DNA from: Clostridia bacterium
GTDB taxonomy: Bacteria; Bacillota; Clostridia; Christensenellales; CAG-314
NCBI GenBank assembly: GCA_036654455.1
Contig: JAVVRZ010000003.1
Coordinates: forward strand, 1 to 64,000
DNA length: 64,000 nt
Direction of reading: 5' to 3'
A model generated the notes under the pieces. That model was not told the origin of the DNA and did no database searches. It was given only the letters and a program-made list of their open reading frames with translations. Position numbers and translations under genes: made by a program. Each line of letters starts with the position of its first letter. Within the stretch, counting starts at the first letter, position 1. Shown here piece by piece: positions 8,418-15,875 of this stretch.

Positions 8418-10097
8418 TTATTCGATAGACATAATGTAATAATATAATGGTTGACCGCCAAAAAACATACAAAATTCGCAATCGGGGTAAGCTTCTTGTA
8501 ACTGTTCAAGAAGTTTGTTAGCTTCTTGTTCGGGAACATCGGCGCCGTAGTAAAGCGTGACTATCTCGTCGCTTTCCTTCTTCATCTTTTTAATTAAATC
8601 TTTAACAACTTCGCCCTTGTCTTTGCCCTTACAAACGATATTGCCCCTTTCGATGCCTATAATATCGCCTTGCGAAAGTTTAAGATTGTCTATTTGAGAA
8701 TTTCTAACCGCATAAGTAACGCTTGCATCTCTAACCGATACAATAGAACTGTTCATTTCGGCTAAAATCTCGGGTAGAGAACTGTCGGGGTTGTAGCTAA
8801 GCATAGCTGAAATACCCTGAGGAATATTTGAAGTTGGTATAACGTAAAGGTCTTTGTTGTTGATTAAACTTCTCGCTTGTTCTGCGGCTAAAACAATATT
8901 TTTGTTGTTGGGTAGAATGATAATGTTGTCGGCATTAATTTTACGAGCCGAAGACGCAATATCTTCTGCCGAAGGGTTCATTGTTTGTCCGCCGGACACA
9001 ATTTGGTCTACCAGCAAATCTTTAAAGATATTTGCAAAACCTTCGCCTGCGCAAATTGACAAAACGCCAATGGGTTTGCGTTCGGCTTCGAGCTTCTTTT
9101 TAAGCTCACGGTTCTGTTCAAGCATATTCTCAATTTTAACCCTGTCAAGCTCGCCTAATTGAAGGGCGTGAGCAAGCACTAAGCCGGGATTATTAGAGTG
9201 AACGTGAACTTTTATTAAATCAAGGTCGCCTACTACTACAACCGAGTCGCCTATTTCGTTAAAATACTCACGCATTTTGTCAATATTAGACAAAGTTGTC
9301 TTCTTGTAAATATTAATAATAAAGAATTCTGTACAATAGGCAAATTCTATTTCGTCTAAATTGTGATAATCTATAAATACGCCGTCGCTACCATCGTCAA
9401 AGCCTTTGCTCTGTATAACGTTGTTATCGGGAGAAGAAGTTTCTAGACCCTCTTCAATTTCTTGTCCAAGATAGCCCTTCAACATACCCCTAAATAAAAC
9501 GACTAAACCAAAACCGCCCGAGTCAACTACGCCGGCCTTTTTAAGCACATCAAGCATTTCGGGTGTTTGCGCCAAAATTTCTTCGCCACAAGAGATAAGT
9601 TTATTGAAAAAATCTTCAAAGTCATTTACAAATTTGCTTAGTTCAAGCGCCTTTTCGCTCATTACTCTAATTACGGTAAGCATTGTGCCTTCCCTAGGAC
9701 GAGAAACCGCCGAGTAAGCTAACTCTGTGCCTTTTTTCATAGCCTTAGCAAATATTCTTGTGTCTATTTCTTGCGACTCGGCTACAACAAGGCTAAAACC
9801 TTTGAGAATTTGTGATAGAATAACTCCGCTGTTACCCCTTGCGCCTTTAAGAGCGCCTTTGCTTACAATATCGCACACAATTTCCATTTTAGACCCGGCG
9901 TCAACGCTAAGTCCGTCAATAACCGATGCCATAGTTAGCGACATATTTGTGCCGGTGTCGCCGTCAGGCACGGGGAAAACGTTTAAGGAATCTATTTGAG
10001 CACGATTGAGTTTAATATTTTTTCCGCCGGCAATTAACATCTTTTTGAGTATTGGAGGCGTTATAATTTTGTTTGCGTTAAGTCTAGCTGCTACCAT
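8418..10097 (-). CDS. fakA: DAK2/DhaL-domain fatty acid kinase catalytic subunit (YloV)
   Basis: A 559-residue YloV/FakA family protein. FakA phosphorylates exogenous fatty acids bound to a FakB carrier, feeding phospholipid synthesis. The N-terminal DhaL-type ATP/Mg domain (about 1-200) is recognisable from FPVPDGDTGTNM and GARGNSGVILSQ. The middle and C-terminal domains follow, with length typical of the family. It is co-transcribed with yloU, 15 nt downstream of it, the same pair as in B. subtilis yloU-yloV. No FakB gene lies in the window. A strong terminator follows. Confidence 0.9.
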   Translation of the reverse strand: MVAARLNANKIITPPILKKMLIAGGKNIKLNRAQIDSLNVFPVPDGDTGTNMSLTMASVIDGLSVDAGSKMEIVCDIVSKGALKGARGNSGVILSQILKGFSLVVAESQEIDTRIFAKAMKKGTELAYSAVSRPREGTMLTVIRVMSEKALELSKFVNDFEDFFNKLISCGEEILAQTPEMLDVLKKAGVVDSGGFGLVVLFRGMLKGYLGQEIEEGLETSSPDNNVIQSKGFDDGSDGVFIDYHNLDEIEFAYCTEFFIINIYKKTTLSNIDKMREYFNEIGDSVVVVGDLDLIKVHVHSNNPGLVLAHALQLGELDRVKIENMLEQNRELKKKLEAERKPIGVLSICAGEGFANIFKDLLVDQIVSGGQTMNPSAEDIASSARKINADNIIILPNNKNIVLAAEQARSLINNKDLYVIPTSNIPQGISAMLSYNPDSSLPEILAEMNSSIVSVRDASVTYAVRNSQIDNLKLSQGDIIGIERGNIVCKGKDKGEVVKDLIKKMKKESDEIVTLYYGADVPEQEANKLLEQLQEAYPDCEFCMFFGGQPLYYYIMSIE

Positions 10098-10112
10098 TTA
10101 ATACTCCTACAA

Positions 10113-10463
10113 TTACAATTTTACGCCAACGACGTGAACGTTGACTGTCTGTACAATCATACCAGAAAATTTTTCAAGTTCGTATTTGACTGTACTCTTT
10201 AAAGACTCGGCAACGGCGGAAATGGATATGCCATATCTAAACACGACAAAGAGGTCGACAAAAATTCTGTCGCCCTTAACTACCACTTTAACGCCTCTGC
10301 TCTTGTTATTAATTTTGAATAAATCTGCTAGGGTATCAGAAAAACGTGTAGGGACCATATCGACAACGCCGTAACAGTCTAAGGCATAATAACCAGCCAG
10401 TGACGCTATTACGTCGCTAGTTATGATAATAGCACCATAATAATTTTGGGTGCGTAGTGACAT
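10113..10463 (-). CDS. yloU: Asp23/Gls24 family protein (YloU)
   Basis: A 116-residue Asp23/Gls24 envelope-stress family protein, as found beside fakA in many Firmicutes. The role is not established; family members associate with the membrane. A longer frame begins 27 nt upstream (MNCKGGY...). I reject it because AAGGAGGG sits 8-9 nt before the ATG at 10463, and the best promoter (10494-10522) would start transcription at about the upstream ATG. The protein therefore starts MSLRTQNYYG. It is the first gene of the yloU-fakA operon. Confidence 0.88.
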   Translation of the reverse strand: MSLRTQNYYGAIIITSDVIASLAGYYALDCYGVVDMVPTRFSDTLADLFKINNKSRGVKVVVKGDRIFVDLFVVFRYGISISAVAESLKSTVKYELEKFSGMIVQTVNVHVVGVKL

Positions 10464-10493
10464 AGAACAGTACCCTCCTTTGCAGTTCATTCT

Positions 10494-10522
10494 ATTTTAC
10501 AACACTTAACGAATATTTTCAA
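10494..10522 (-). promoter_or_regulatory. promoter of yloU-fakA
   Basis: Minus-strand TTGAAA, 17-nt spacer, TAAAAT. The predicted transcript start falls near 10487, which supports the shorter YloU start. Confidence 0.7.
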
Positions 10523-10570
10523 GCGAATTAATTAATTTTATCATATTTTAATTAAATTAATCTAAAACAG

Positions 10571-10599
10571 TTGTCAAATTTAACGAATAATGCTATTAT
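10571..10599 (+). promoter_or_regulatory. promoter of rpmB
   Basis: TTGTCA, 17-nt spacer, TATTAT, about 45 nt before the rpmB start codon. It is divergent from the yloU promoter. Confidence 0.7.
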
Positions 10600-10642
10600 A
10601 CCTAAGGTCAATTCAAATAACAAACGGGAGGTGTACTCAATA

Positions 10643-10831
10643 ATGGCAAAAGTATGTGCTTTATGTGGCAAAAGCAAAATGTCTGGCAATCTTGTATCTC
10701 ACTCTAAACGCAAGACACCAAGGACTTATAGCGCTAATCTACAAAAGGTTAAATTAGAAATTGACGGCAAAGAATCTTCCGAATATGTTTGCACCCGTTG
10801 TTTAAGAACGTTGGACAAAGACGGAAAATAA
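10643..10831 (+). CDS. rpmB: 50S ribosomal protein L28
   Basis: A 62-residue L28 of the large ribosomal subunit. The start is the ATG at 10643 (MAKVCALCGKSK), with GGGAGGTG upstream. A longer in-frame start at 10571 lies inside the promoter and is rejected. It is the zinc-binding form, with CALC near the N-terminus and CTRC near the C-terminus. In B. subtilis rpmB lies between spoVM and yloU. Here it keeps that position and is read divergently from yloU. A terminator follows immediately. Confidence 0.95.
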   Translation: MAKVCALCGKSKMSGNLVSHSKRKTPRTYSANLQKVKLEIDGKESSEYVCTRCLRTLDKDGK

Positions 10832-10847
10832 TTTTTTATTAACCATT

Positions 10848-10875
10848 AAACCCTTTTTGAGTAAAGGGTTTTTTT
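10848..10875 (+). terminator. terminator of rpmB
   Basis: AAACCCTTT pairs with AAAGGGTTT, followed by a run of T, 17 nt past the rpmB stop. Confidence 0.85.
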
Positions 10876-10956
10876 ATACTCTTTTTTAAGTAAGAGATTT
10901 AAAATATATAATTTTGTTAAATTTTGTTAAATTTTTGGGCTAGTTTTAAATTTTAC

Positions 10957-10984
10957 TTGATTTTTGATAATTGTGTGTTAGAAT
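10957..10984 (+). promoter_or_regulatory. promoter of PAP2 gene
   Basis: TTGATT, 16-nt spacer, TAGAAT, about 28 nt before the start codon. Reasonable but not perfect hexamers. Confidence 0.5.
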
Positions 10985-11012
10985 ATTTAAATACAGGTAA
11001 GGAGAACTATTT

Positions 11013-12110
11013 ATGCAAATTTTATCAGTTATAGGCAATTCGTTTTGGTTTGGTTGGGAAGTTGACTTAATTGTTTGGCTTCAACAAGCAAATGGCGCTT
11101 TTCTAACTTTTTTAGCTTCGGCATTAACAATGTTTGGCGAAGAACTTATAATGATAGGCATACTTGGTCTTCTCTATTGGGGTTTAGACAAAAAATTCGG
11201 CGAGTATATTGGCTTTAACCTTCTTGTCGCAATTACGCTTAACCCGCTTGCAAAAAATATAGCTAATCGTCGAAGACCCTATATGGACAATTCCTCTATT
11301 CAATGCCTAAAACCCGTAGCCGACGGCGATATTATGGACGCAGTAACGCAAGGTTTCTCATTTCCCAGCGGTCACTCAACCGGCGCAGGAGCGTTGTATC
11401 CCAGCCTACCCTTTTATAAAAAGAAAAATTGGTTAATAGTGCTAGCTATTGTTATACCTTTAATTGTCGGGCTAACAAGAATTTATCTCGGCGTACACTA
11501 TCCTACCGACGTAATCGGCGGTTGGGCGCTAGGTCTTGCAGTTGTCTTTCTTGTTCATTTACTTAGAAAAGCAGTTAAAAATAAATATTTTATTTATCTA
11601 GCTATGCTTATAGTATGTTCGGCGGGTATGTTTTATTGTAGAACAAACGACTATTTTACAAGCTATGGTTTGCTACTTGGGTTTGTCGGCGGTATTTTCT
11701 TTGAAGAAAAAATAACTAAGTTTGAAAATACTAAAATTTGGTGGCGAGTTATATTAAGGGTTGCCGTTGGCGGAGGACTGTATCTGGGTCTAAACGCTTT
11801 GTTCAAACTTCCCGTAACTCTTTTTTGGGGCGAAGCAGGTAAAATTTGGTTAGAAACAGCTTCGGCAGGCAACTTTGCATTCCGTACTATTAGATACGCC
11901 TTGGTCACTTTTATCGCTATTGGAATATATCCTATGAGTTTTAAATTATTTGACAAACTTTGGCTGAAAATGGGCTTAATAAAAAAAGTTACGGCTACGC
12001 AAGCAGTTACAACCGAAAATGTTGTTACGGCTACGCAAGAAACATCAATTAAAGAAGATAATCAAGAGAATACGGCAAAACAAGGCGAAATTAATCAAAC
12101 GCAAGACTAA
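11013..12110 (+). CDS. PAP2-family membrane phosphatase
   Basis: A 365-residue integral membrane protein with about eight hydrophobic segments. The PAP2 acid-phosphatase signature is complete: KNIANRRRP (motif 1, about residues 85-93), FPSGHS (motif 2) and TRIYLGVHYPTDVIGG (motif 3), with catalytic His in motifs 2 and 3. Likely substrates are lipid phosphates or pyrophosphates such as undecaprenyl-PP or phosphatidate; I cannot tell which. The C-terminal 35 residues are Thr/Gln/Glu-rich and presumably cytosolic. AAGGAG precedes the ATG. It is monocistronic, set between rpmB and the SpoVM-like gene, and absent from that place in B. subtilis. Confidence 0.88.
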   Translation: MQILSVIGNSFWFGWEVDLIVWLQQANGAFLTFLASALTMFGEELIMIGILGLLYWGLDKKFGEYIGFNLLVAITLNPLAKNIANRRRPYMDNSSIQCLKPVADGDIMDAVTQGFSFPSGHSTGAGALYPSLPFYKKKNWLIVLAIVIPLIVGLTRIYLGVHYPTDVIGGWALGLAVVFLVHLLRKAVKNKYFIYLAMLIVCSAGMFYCRTNDYFTSYGLLLGFVGGIFFEEKITKFENTKIWWRVILRVAVGGGLYLGLNALFKLPVTLFWGEAGKIWLETASAGNFAFRTIRYALVTFIAIGIYPMSFKLFDKLWLKMGLIKKVTATQAVTTENVVTATQETSIKEDNQENTAKQGEINQTQD

Positions 12111-12156
12111 AAATATTAAAAACAATTAAATCACAACAATATTTAATTTCAATTAA

Positions 12157-12194
12157 AAAATACTAGTCATAACATTTGTTATGACTAGTATTTT
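12157..12194. terminator. bidirectional terminator between PAP2 and SpoVM-like genes
   Basis: A perfect 17-bp stem (AAAATACTAGTCATAAC and its complement) around a short loop. A-runs and T-runs flank both sides. It serves the PAP2 gene from the left and the small SpoVM-like gene from the right. Confidence 0.85.
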
Positions 12195-12196
12195 AA

Positions 12197-12277
12197 TTAC
12201 TTGCAAATATATTTTTTAAATATAAGTCTAAAAAAAGGTCTAAAAAATTTGGGCGGAACAAAACAAATTATCTTCAT
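12197..12277 (-). CDS. spoVM: SpoVM-like 26-residue sporulation peptide
   Basis: A 26-codon frame starting MKIICFVPPKFF and ending KKYICK. B. subtilis SpoVM, an amphipathic peptide that marks the convex forespore membrane and recruits the coat ATPase SpoIVA, is also 26 residues. A gapless alignment keeps Met1, Lys2, Pro9, Lys10, Phe11 and Arg17. Support here: AAGGAG 8 nt before the ATG, a terminator directly after the stop, and the exact syntenic place of spoVM between rpe and rpmB. A sporulation-type -10 lies upstream and the rpe operon terminator is behind it. The peptide is strongly basic and aromatic. Identity rests on position, length and a short motif, so it remains a well-supported inference. 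Confidence 0.75.
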   Translation of the reverse strand: MKIICFVPPKFFRPFFRLIFKKYICK

Positions 12278-12300
12278 AAATACTCCTTAATGTTTTTCTT

Positions 12301-12309
12301 TATTATATG
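12301..12309 (-). promoter_or_regulatory. possible mother-cell sigma (SigE/SigK) -10 for the SpoVM-like gene
   Basis: On the minus strand CATATAATA fits the CATA-NNN-TA form of sporulation sigma-K -10 elements and the CATA core of sigma-E. It lies 24 nt before the start codon and after the rpe terminator. No sigma-A -35 sits at 17 nt; the nearest TTGTAA is about 20 nt away. AT-rich chance matches are possible. Confidence 0.4.
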
Positions 12310-12323
12310 TTTATTAAAATAAA

Positions 12324-12351
12324 AGTGTTACAAAAATTAACTTGTAACACT
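12324..12351 (-). terminator. terminator of the rpe operon
   Basis: AGTGTTACAA pairs with TTGTAACACT. On the minus strand it is followed by TTTATTTT, about 40 nt past the rpe stop. It separates the housekeeping operon from the SpoVM-like gene. Confidence 0.8.
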
Positions 12352-12390
12352 AATAAATATTTAACTATAATGGATAAAATAATCTAGAAA

Positions 12391-13032
12391 TTATATTTTT
12401 CTTAGGTCGATTATACTCTTTGCCCTATCGTTTGACTTAAATATTGCGCTACCCGCAACTAAACAATTTGCGCCCGCCTTAATTACTTCGGCAGAATTTT
12501 TTTGGCTTATGCCACCGTCAACTTCAAGCAAAATATTGCGGTCGCCTATTAAATTTCTAGCTTGTTTAATTTTTTCTAAGCTACCGTCAATAAAGCCTTG
12601 CCCACCAAAACCCGGCTCGACACTCATAATAAGAATTAAGTCGACTAAATCTAAATAGGGTTTTATTGCCTCTACCGGCGTATTTGGTTTGATTGATAGA
12701 CCGGCTTTTGCGCCGTTATTGCGAATAAGTTGAAGCGTTTCTTTAACGCAACCGCACGCTTCTAAATGAATGGTAACAATATCTGCGCCCGAAGAAATAA
12801 ATAGCTCGACATATTTTTCGGGATTAATTATCATAAGATGTACGTCTAGAACATTTTCGCATACTTTGTTAATATCGTTGATAAATTTAATGCCAAAAGT
12901 AATGTTAGGGACAAACACACCGTCCATAACGTCGCAATGCAACATATCAGCGCCGTTTGCCGTCAATTCCTGCGCCTCTTTGCCAATATTAGCAAAGTCA
13001 AACGACAGTAACGACGGAGAAATATAAATCAT
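12391..13032 (-). CDS. rpe: ribulose-phosphate 3-epimerase
   Basis: A 213-residue TIM-barrel epimerase interconverting ribulose-5-P and xylulose-5-P in the pentose phosphate pathway. The metal and active-site motifs are present: HCDVMDGVFVPNITFG, DVHLMI and LEVDGGI. The length is normal. It is the last gene of the long leftward operon and is followed by a terminator. In B. subtilis rpe also follows rsgA (cpgA); here a glutamine amidotransferase gene is inserted between them. Confidence 0.95.
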   Translation of the reverse strand: MIYISPSLLSFDFANIGKEAQELTANGADMLHCDVMDGVFVPNITFGIKFINDINKVCENVLDVHLMIINPEKYVELFISSGADIVTIHLEACGCVKETLQLIRNNGAKAGLSIKPNTPVEAIKPYLDLVDLILIMSVEPGFGGQGFIDGSLEKIKQARNLIGDRNILLEVDGGISQKNSAEVIKAGANCLVAGSAIFKSNDRAKSIIDLRKI

Positions 13033-13098
13033 AATTTATGCCCTTCCTTATGTATATTATTTATAAATATATGTCTACTTCTTATTTAATTTATGTAC

Positions 13099-13785
13099 TT
13101 ATTTATTTATATGGTCGATTAACGCCTTAAATAAACTCTGTTGAGCTGTCTGCTCAACTAATTTTTCGGGGTGCCACTGAACGCAAAGATAAAACTCATT
13201 ATCGTCACGTTCTATTCCTTCGATTACTCCATCGCTAGATACGGCGTTAATTACAAAACCCTTGCCAAGAGTCTTTACGGATTGATGATGCAAACTATTG
13301 ACAAGAATTGTTCCGCTTAAATATTTGCCCAGTTTGGTGTCGGGTAAAATGCTAACTTGATGTAGCAAACCTTCTTTGTTATGTTCTATTAAAACATCGT
13401 CGTTGAATATTTGTTTATTGATGTCTTGATACAAACTTCCGCCACATAAAATATTGCTCATTTGCATTCCTCTACAAATACATAACACAGGCTTATCGCC
13501 GCTAAGCAATAACGGAATAAGATTTTTTTCAAGCTCGTCTCTTTTTTCGCCGCCTGCTACGTAATACAGTCGTTCTTCGCCGTAAAGAGCAGGGTCAATG
13601 TCAGCCCCGCCTGAAATTACAAAAGCGTCATAATTCTCATAGACTTCTTTTGCCGAACTTTCATCTAGCGGATAATCGATTATATCCGCCACCGCCCCTT
13701 GACTTGTTACCGCTACTACGTATTGATTTGTGCATAGTTGGTCGTTATTTGCCTTACAAACATCTCGAATAATGGCTACTTTCAT
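13099..13785 (-). CDS. class I glutamine amidotransferase / gamma-Glu-GABA hydrolase-like (peptidase C26)
   Basis: About 228 residues, PuuD-like. The nucleophile elbow is LCICRGMQ with the catalytic Cys. The His-Glu pair is in VQWHPEK near the C-terminus. DAFVISGGADIDPALYG is typical of the family. Probable hydrolysis of a gamma-glutamyl amide; the substrate is unknown. The ATG at 13785 is chosen (MKVAIIRDV). A GTG nine nt upstream (13794) is an alternative, and the ribosome site is weak (AAGTGAG). It lies between rsgA and rpe, with about 80 nt to the former. Confidence 0.85.
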   Translation of the reverse strand: MKVAIIRDVCKANNDQLCTNQYVVAVTSQGAVADIIDYPLDESSAKEVYENYDAFVISGGADIDPALYGEERLYYVAGGEKRDELEKNLIPLLLSGDKPVLCICRGMQMSNILCGGSLYQDINKQIFNDDVLIEHNKEGLLHQVSILPDTKLGKYLSGTILVNSLHHQSVKTLGKGFVINAVSSDGVIEGIERDDNEFYLCVQWHPEKLVEQTAQQSLFKALIDHINK

Positions 13786-13876
13786 ATTTCTCACTTAATT
13801 TATATATTATATTTTTATAATGATTGTTTTAAAAACCGTTAATTTATTTTTAGTATTACTTATAATATGCTTTACT

Positions 13877-14761
13877 TTAATATTTGTCTTTTTCTTTTTG
13901 GCAAAGTTGCTTATATAACTCGACATACCTTTCATATCTGCCTTGACAAATAATGTTTTGGCTTACGGCTTGCTTGACCATACAATCGGGTTCTGCCGTG
14001 TGCGTGCAAGTGCTAAATTTGCATTGTCTTGCATGCTCGCTAAAATCTGGGTAGTAAGTCATAAGTTCGCTACTCTTTACGGTTGATTCGTCAATATCAA
14101 GCAAAGAAAACCCCGAAGTATCCACAAGCTGAATTTGCTCAAAATTTATAATCGATGCGTAGCGAGTAGTATTTTTACCACGCATAATACGTGCTGACAA
14201 CTCGCCTGTAAGCCCTACGCTATGCCCTACGAGAGCGTTGATTAACGAGGTCTTACCAACACCCGATTGCCCTGCAAAACAGCTTACACCGCCTTGCGCC
14301 GACTTAAAAAGCTCATCTATTTGGTTGTTGTAGCAAGAAGCGTAAATAATACTTGCTATTTCCTTATAGTTTTGATTAATTTTTTGGATAAATTCGCAAC
14401 TAGCTAATTCGCTTTTGTTTACCACAATTACATAGTCGATATTTTGGTAAATACAGTTTACTATTATCTTATCGATTAAAGATAAGTCCGGGCTAGGTTC
14501 GGGCGCAGTTACTATAAAAACTCTATCTATGTTGGCAATCGGCGGACGAACAAGACTATTTTTCCTGGTCAAAATTGTTTCGATACAGCCTACCCTGCCA
14601 TCAAGCGAAAAAGTGCAATAGTCGCCTACCATTATGGCGTAATCTTTTAGTTTTTTCCGTGCAACGACACGATATGTTCGTTCGCCCGAAAAAACCGTAA
14701 ACATACCGCCTACGCCTTTAATTACTTTACCGTTTAAAATTTTATTCTTACTATTACTCAT
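13877..14761 (-). CDS. rsgA: ribosome small-subunit GTPase RsgA
   Basis: A 294-residue circularly permuted GTPase assisting late 30S maturation. An N-terminal OB-fold comes first. The G motifs then appear in permuted order: VVNKSEL (G4), GQSGVGKTSL (G1, about 165-175) and DTSGF (G3). The C-terminal zinc-binding region holds CKFSTCTHTAEPDC. The length matches the family. It starts 1 nt after the rlmN stop, so translation is probably coupled. In B. subtilis prpC-prkC lie between rlmN and this gene; they are missing here. Confidence 0.95.
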   Translation of the reverse strand: MSNSKNKILNGKVIKGVGGMFTVFSGERTYRVVARKKLKDYAIMVGDYCTFSLDGRVGCIETILTRKNSLVRPPIANIDRVFIVTAPEPSPDLSLIDKIIVNCIYQNIDYVIVVNKSELASCEFIQKINQNYKEIASIIYASCYNNQIDELFKSAQGGVSCFAGQSGVGKTSLINALVGHSVGLTGELSARIMRGKNTTRYASIINFEQIQLVDTSGFSLLDIDESTVKSSELMTYYPDFSEHARQCKFSTCTHTAEPDCMVKQAVSQNIICQGRYERYVELYKQLCQKEKDKY

Positions 14762-14762
14762 T

Positions 14763-15836
14763 TTATTTGTTATCTATTGGTTTGTCAATAGGTTTTGAAA
14801 CTTTTTGTTCTAAATAGCTCTGCCTAAGCTGTCCGCAAGCGCCGGCAATATCTACGCCGAGTTGGCGTCTAAGCGTTGCAGAACAACCAAATTCGGTAAG
14901 TTTGGTTAAAAAATATTTAGCGTGTTGGTCGTTTGTTGGACGATGCTTGCGTTCGGCTACGGGGTTGAGCCTAATTAAATTTATATGGTGGCTAAACCCT
15001 CTTGTAAGTTGAGCTAATTGATAAGCGTCGTCAAGCCCGTCATTTACGCCGTCTATTAAAGTATATTCGAAAATAACTCGCCTACCCGTAGTTGTAAAGT
15101 AATATTTTGACGCTTCGATTAGTTCGGTCAAATTGTATTGCTTAGCAATCGGCATTATTTCTTCTCTCTTTTCTTGATATGCCGAATGTAGCGATATGGT
15201 TAAGTTTACGCCGAGTTTTAGGTCGGCAAGAGCGTAGATATTAGGAACAATTCCGCAAGTTGACAGAGAAATATTGCGATAACTAATATTAAGTCCGTCT
15301 TTGCTGTTAATTGCCGACAAAAAAGCGACAACATTGTCAAAATTATCAAGAGGTTCTCCGCTACCCATAAGCACAAGATTTGTCACAGAGCGTTTCTCTA
15401 TTGTTCCGCCATTATCTAAGTTTACAAGCGTAACGAAAGAAACCATCTCGCCTACCGAACAGTTACGAATTAGCCCTTTTAAAGTGCTTGCGCAAAAAGA
15501 ACACCCCATTCGACAGCCCACTTGGGTAGAAATACAGAGTGTATTACCATAATTGTAACGCATAAATACGCCTTCTACAACGTTGCCGTCGGTAAGAGAA
15601 AACAAATATTTGATTGTTCCGTCACGAGAAATAAATTTTTGTAAAATTTTTGCTCCCTGAGCATAAAAATTAGAATCTAACGTTGTCCTAAGCTGTTTGT
15701 CTAGCGTTGACATATCGTTAAATTCGTAGCCCTTAGCAAGCCATACGGCAATTTGTTTGACTTTGTAGCTAGGTATATTGTATTCGCTTAGAACTTCTTC
15801 AAGCCCTTGCAAATTATAGTCGGTTAAAATTTTCAT
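14763..15836 (-). CDS. rlmN: 23S rRNA A2503 / tRNA A37 C2-methyltransferase RlmN
   Basis: A 357-residue radical SAM enzyme methylating A2503 of 23S rRNA. The cluster motif CRMGCSFCAS is at about 110-120. The acceptor Cys near the C-terminus is in GACGQLR, and HSAYQEKREEIMP is family-typical. The ATG at 15836 is preferred because GGAG lies 5 nt before it. An in-frame GTG at 15845 would add MEN. Part of the fmt-rsmB-rlmN-rsgA run. Confidence 0.95.
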   Translation of the reverse strand: MKILTDYNLQGLEEVLSEYNIPSYKVKQIAVWLAKGYEFNDMSTLDKQLRTTLDSNFYAQGAKILQKFISRDGTIKYLFSLTDGNVVEGVFMRYNYGNTLCISTQVGCRMGCSFCASTLKGLIRNCSVGEMVSFVTLVNLDNGGTIEKRSVTNLVLMGSGEPLDNFDNVVAFLSAINSKDGLNISYRNISLSTCGIVPNIYALADLKLGVNLTISLHSAYQEKREEIMPIAKQYNLTELIEASKYYFTTTGRRVIFEYTLIDGVNDGLDDAYQLAQLTRGFSHHINLIRLNPVAERKHRPTNDQHAKYFLTKLTEFGCSATLRRQLGVDIAGACGQLRQSYLEQKVSKPIDKPIDNK

Positions 15837-15875
15837 ATTCTCCACTATTATTAGTTTATAGATTGGTTAAAATGT

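Noticed and set aside
10464-10490. Longer YloU start (MNCKGGY...)
   Set aside because: The promoter would start transcription at about that codon; AAGGAGGG belongs to the ATG at 10463.
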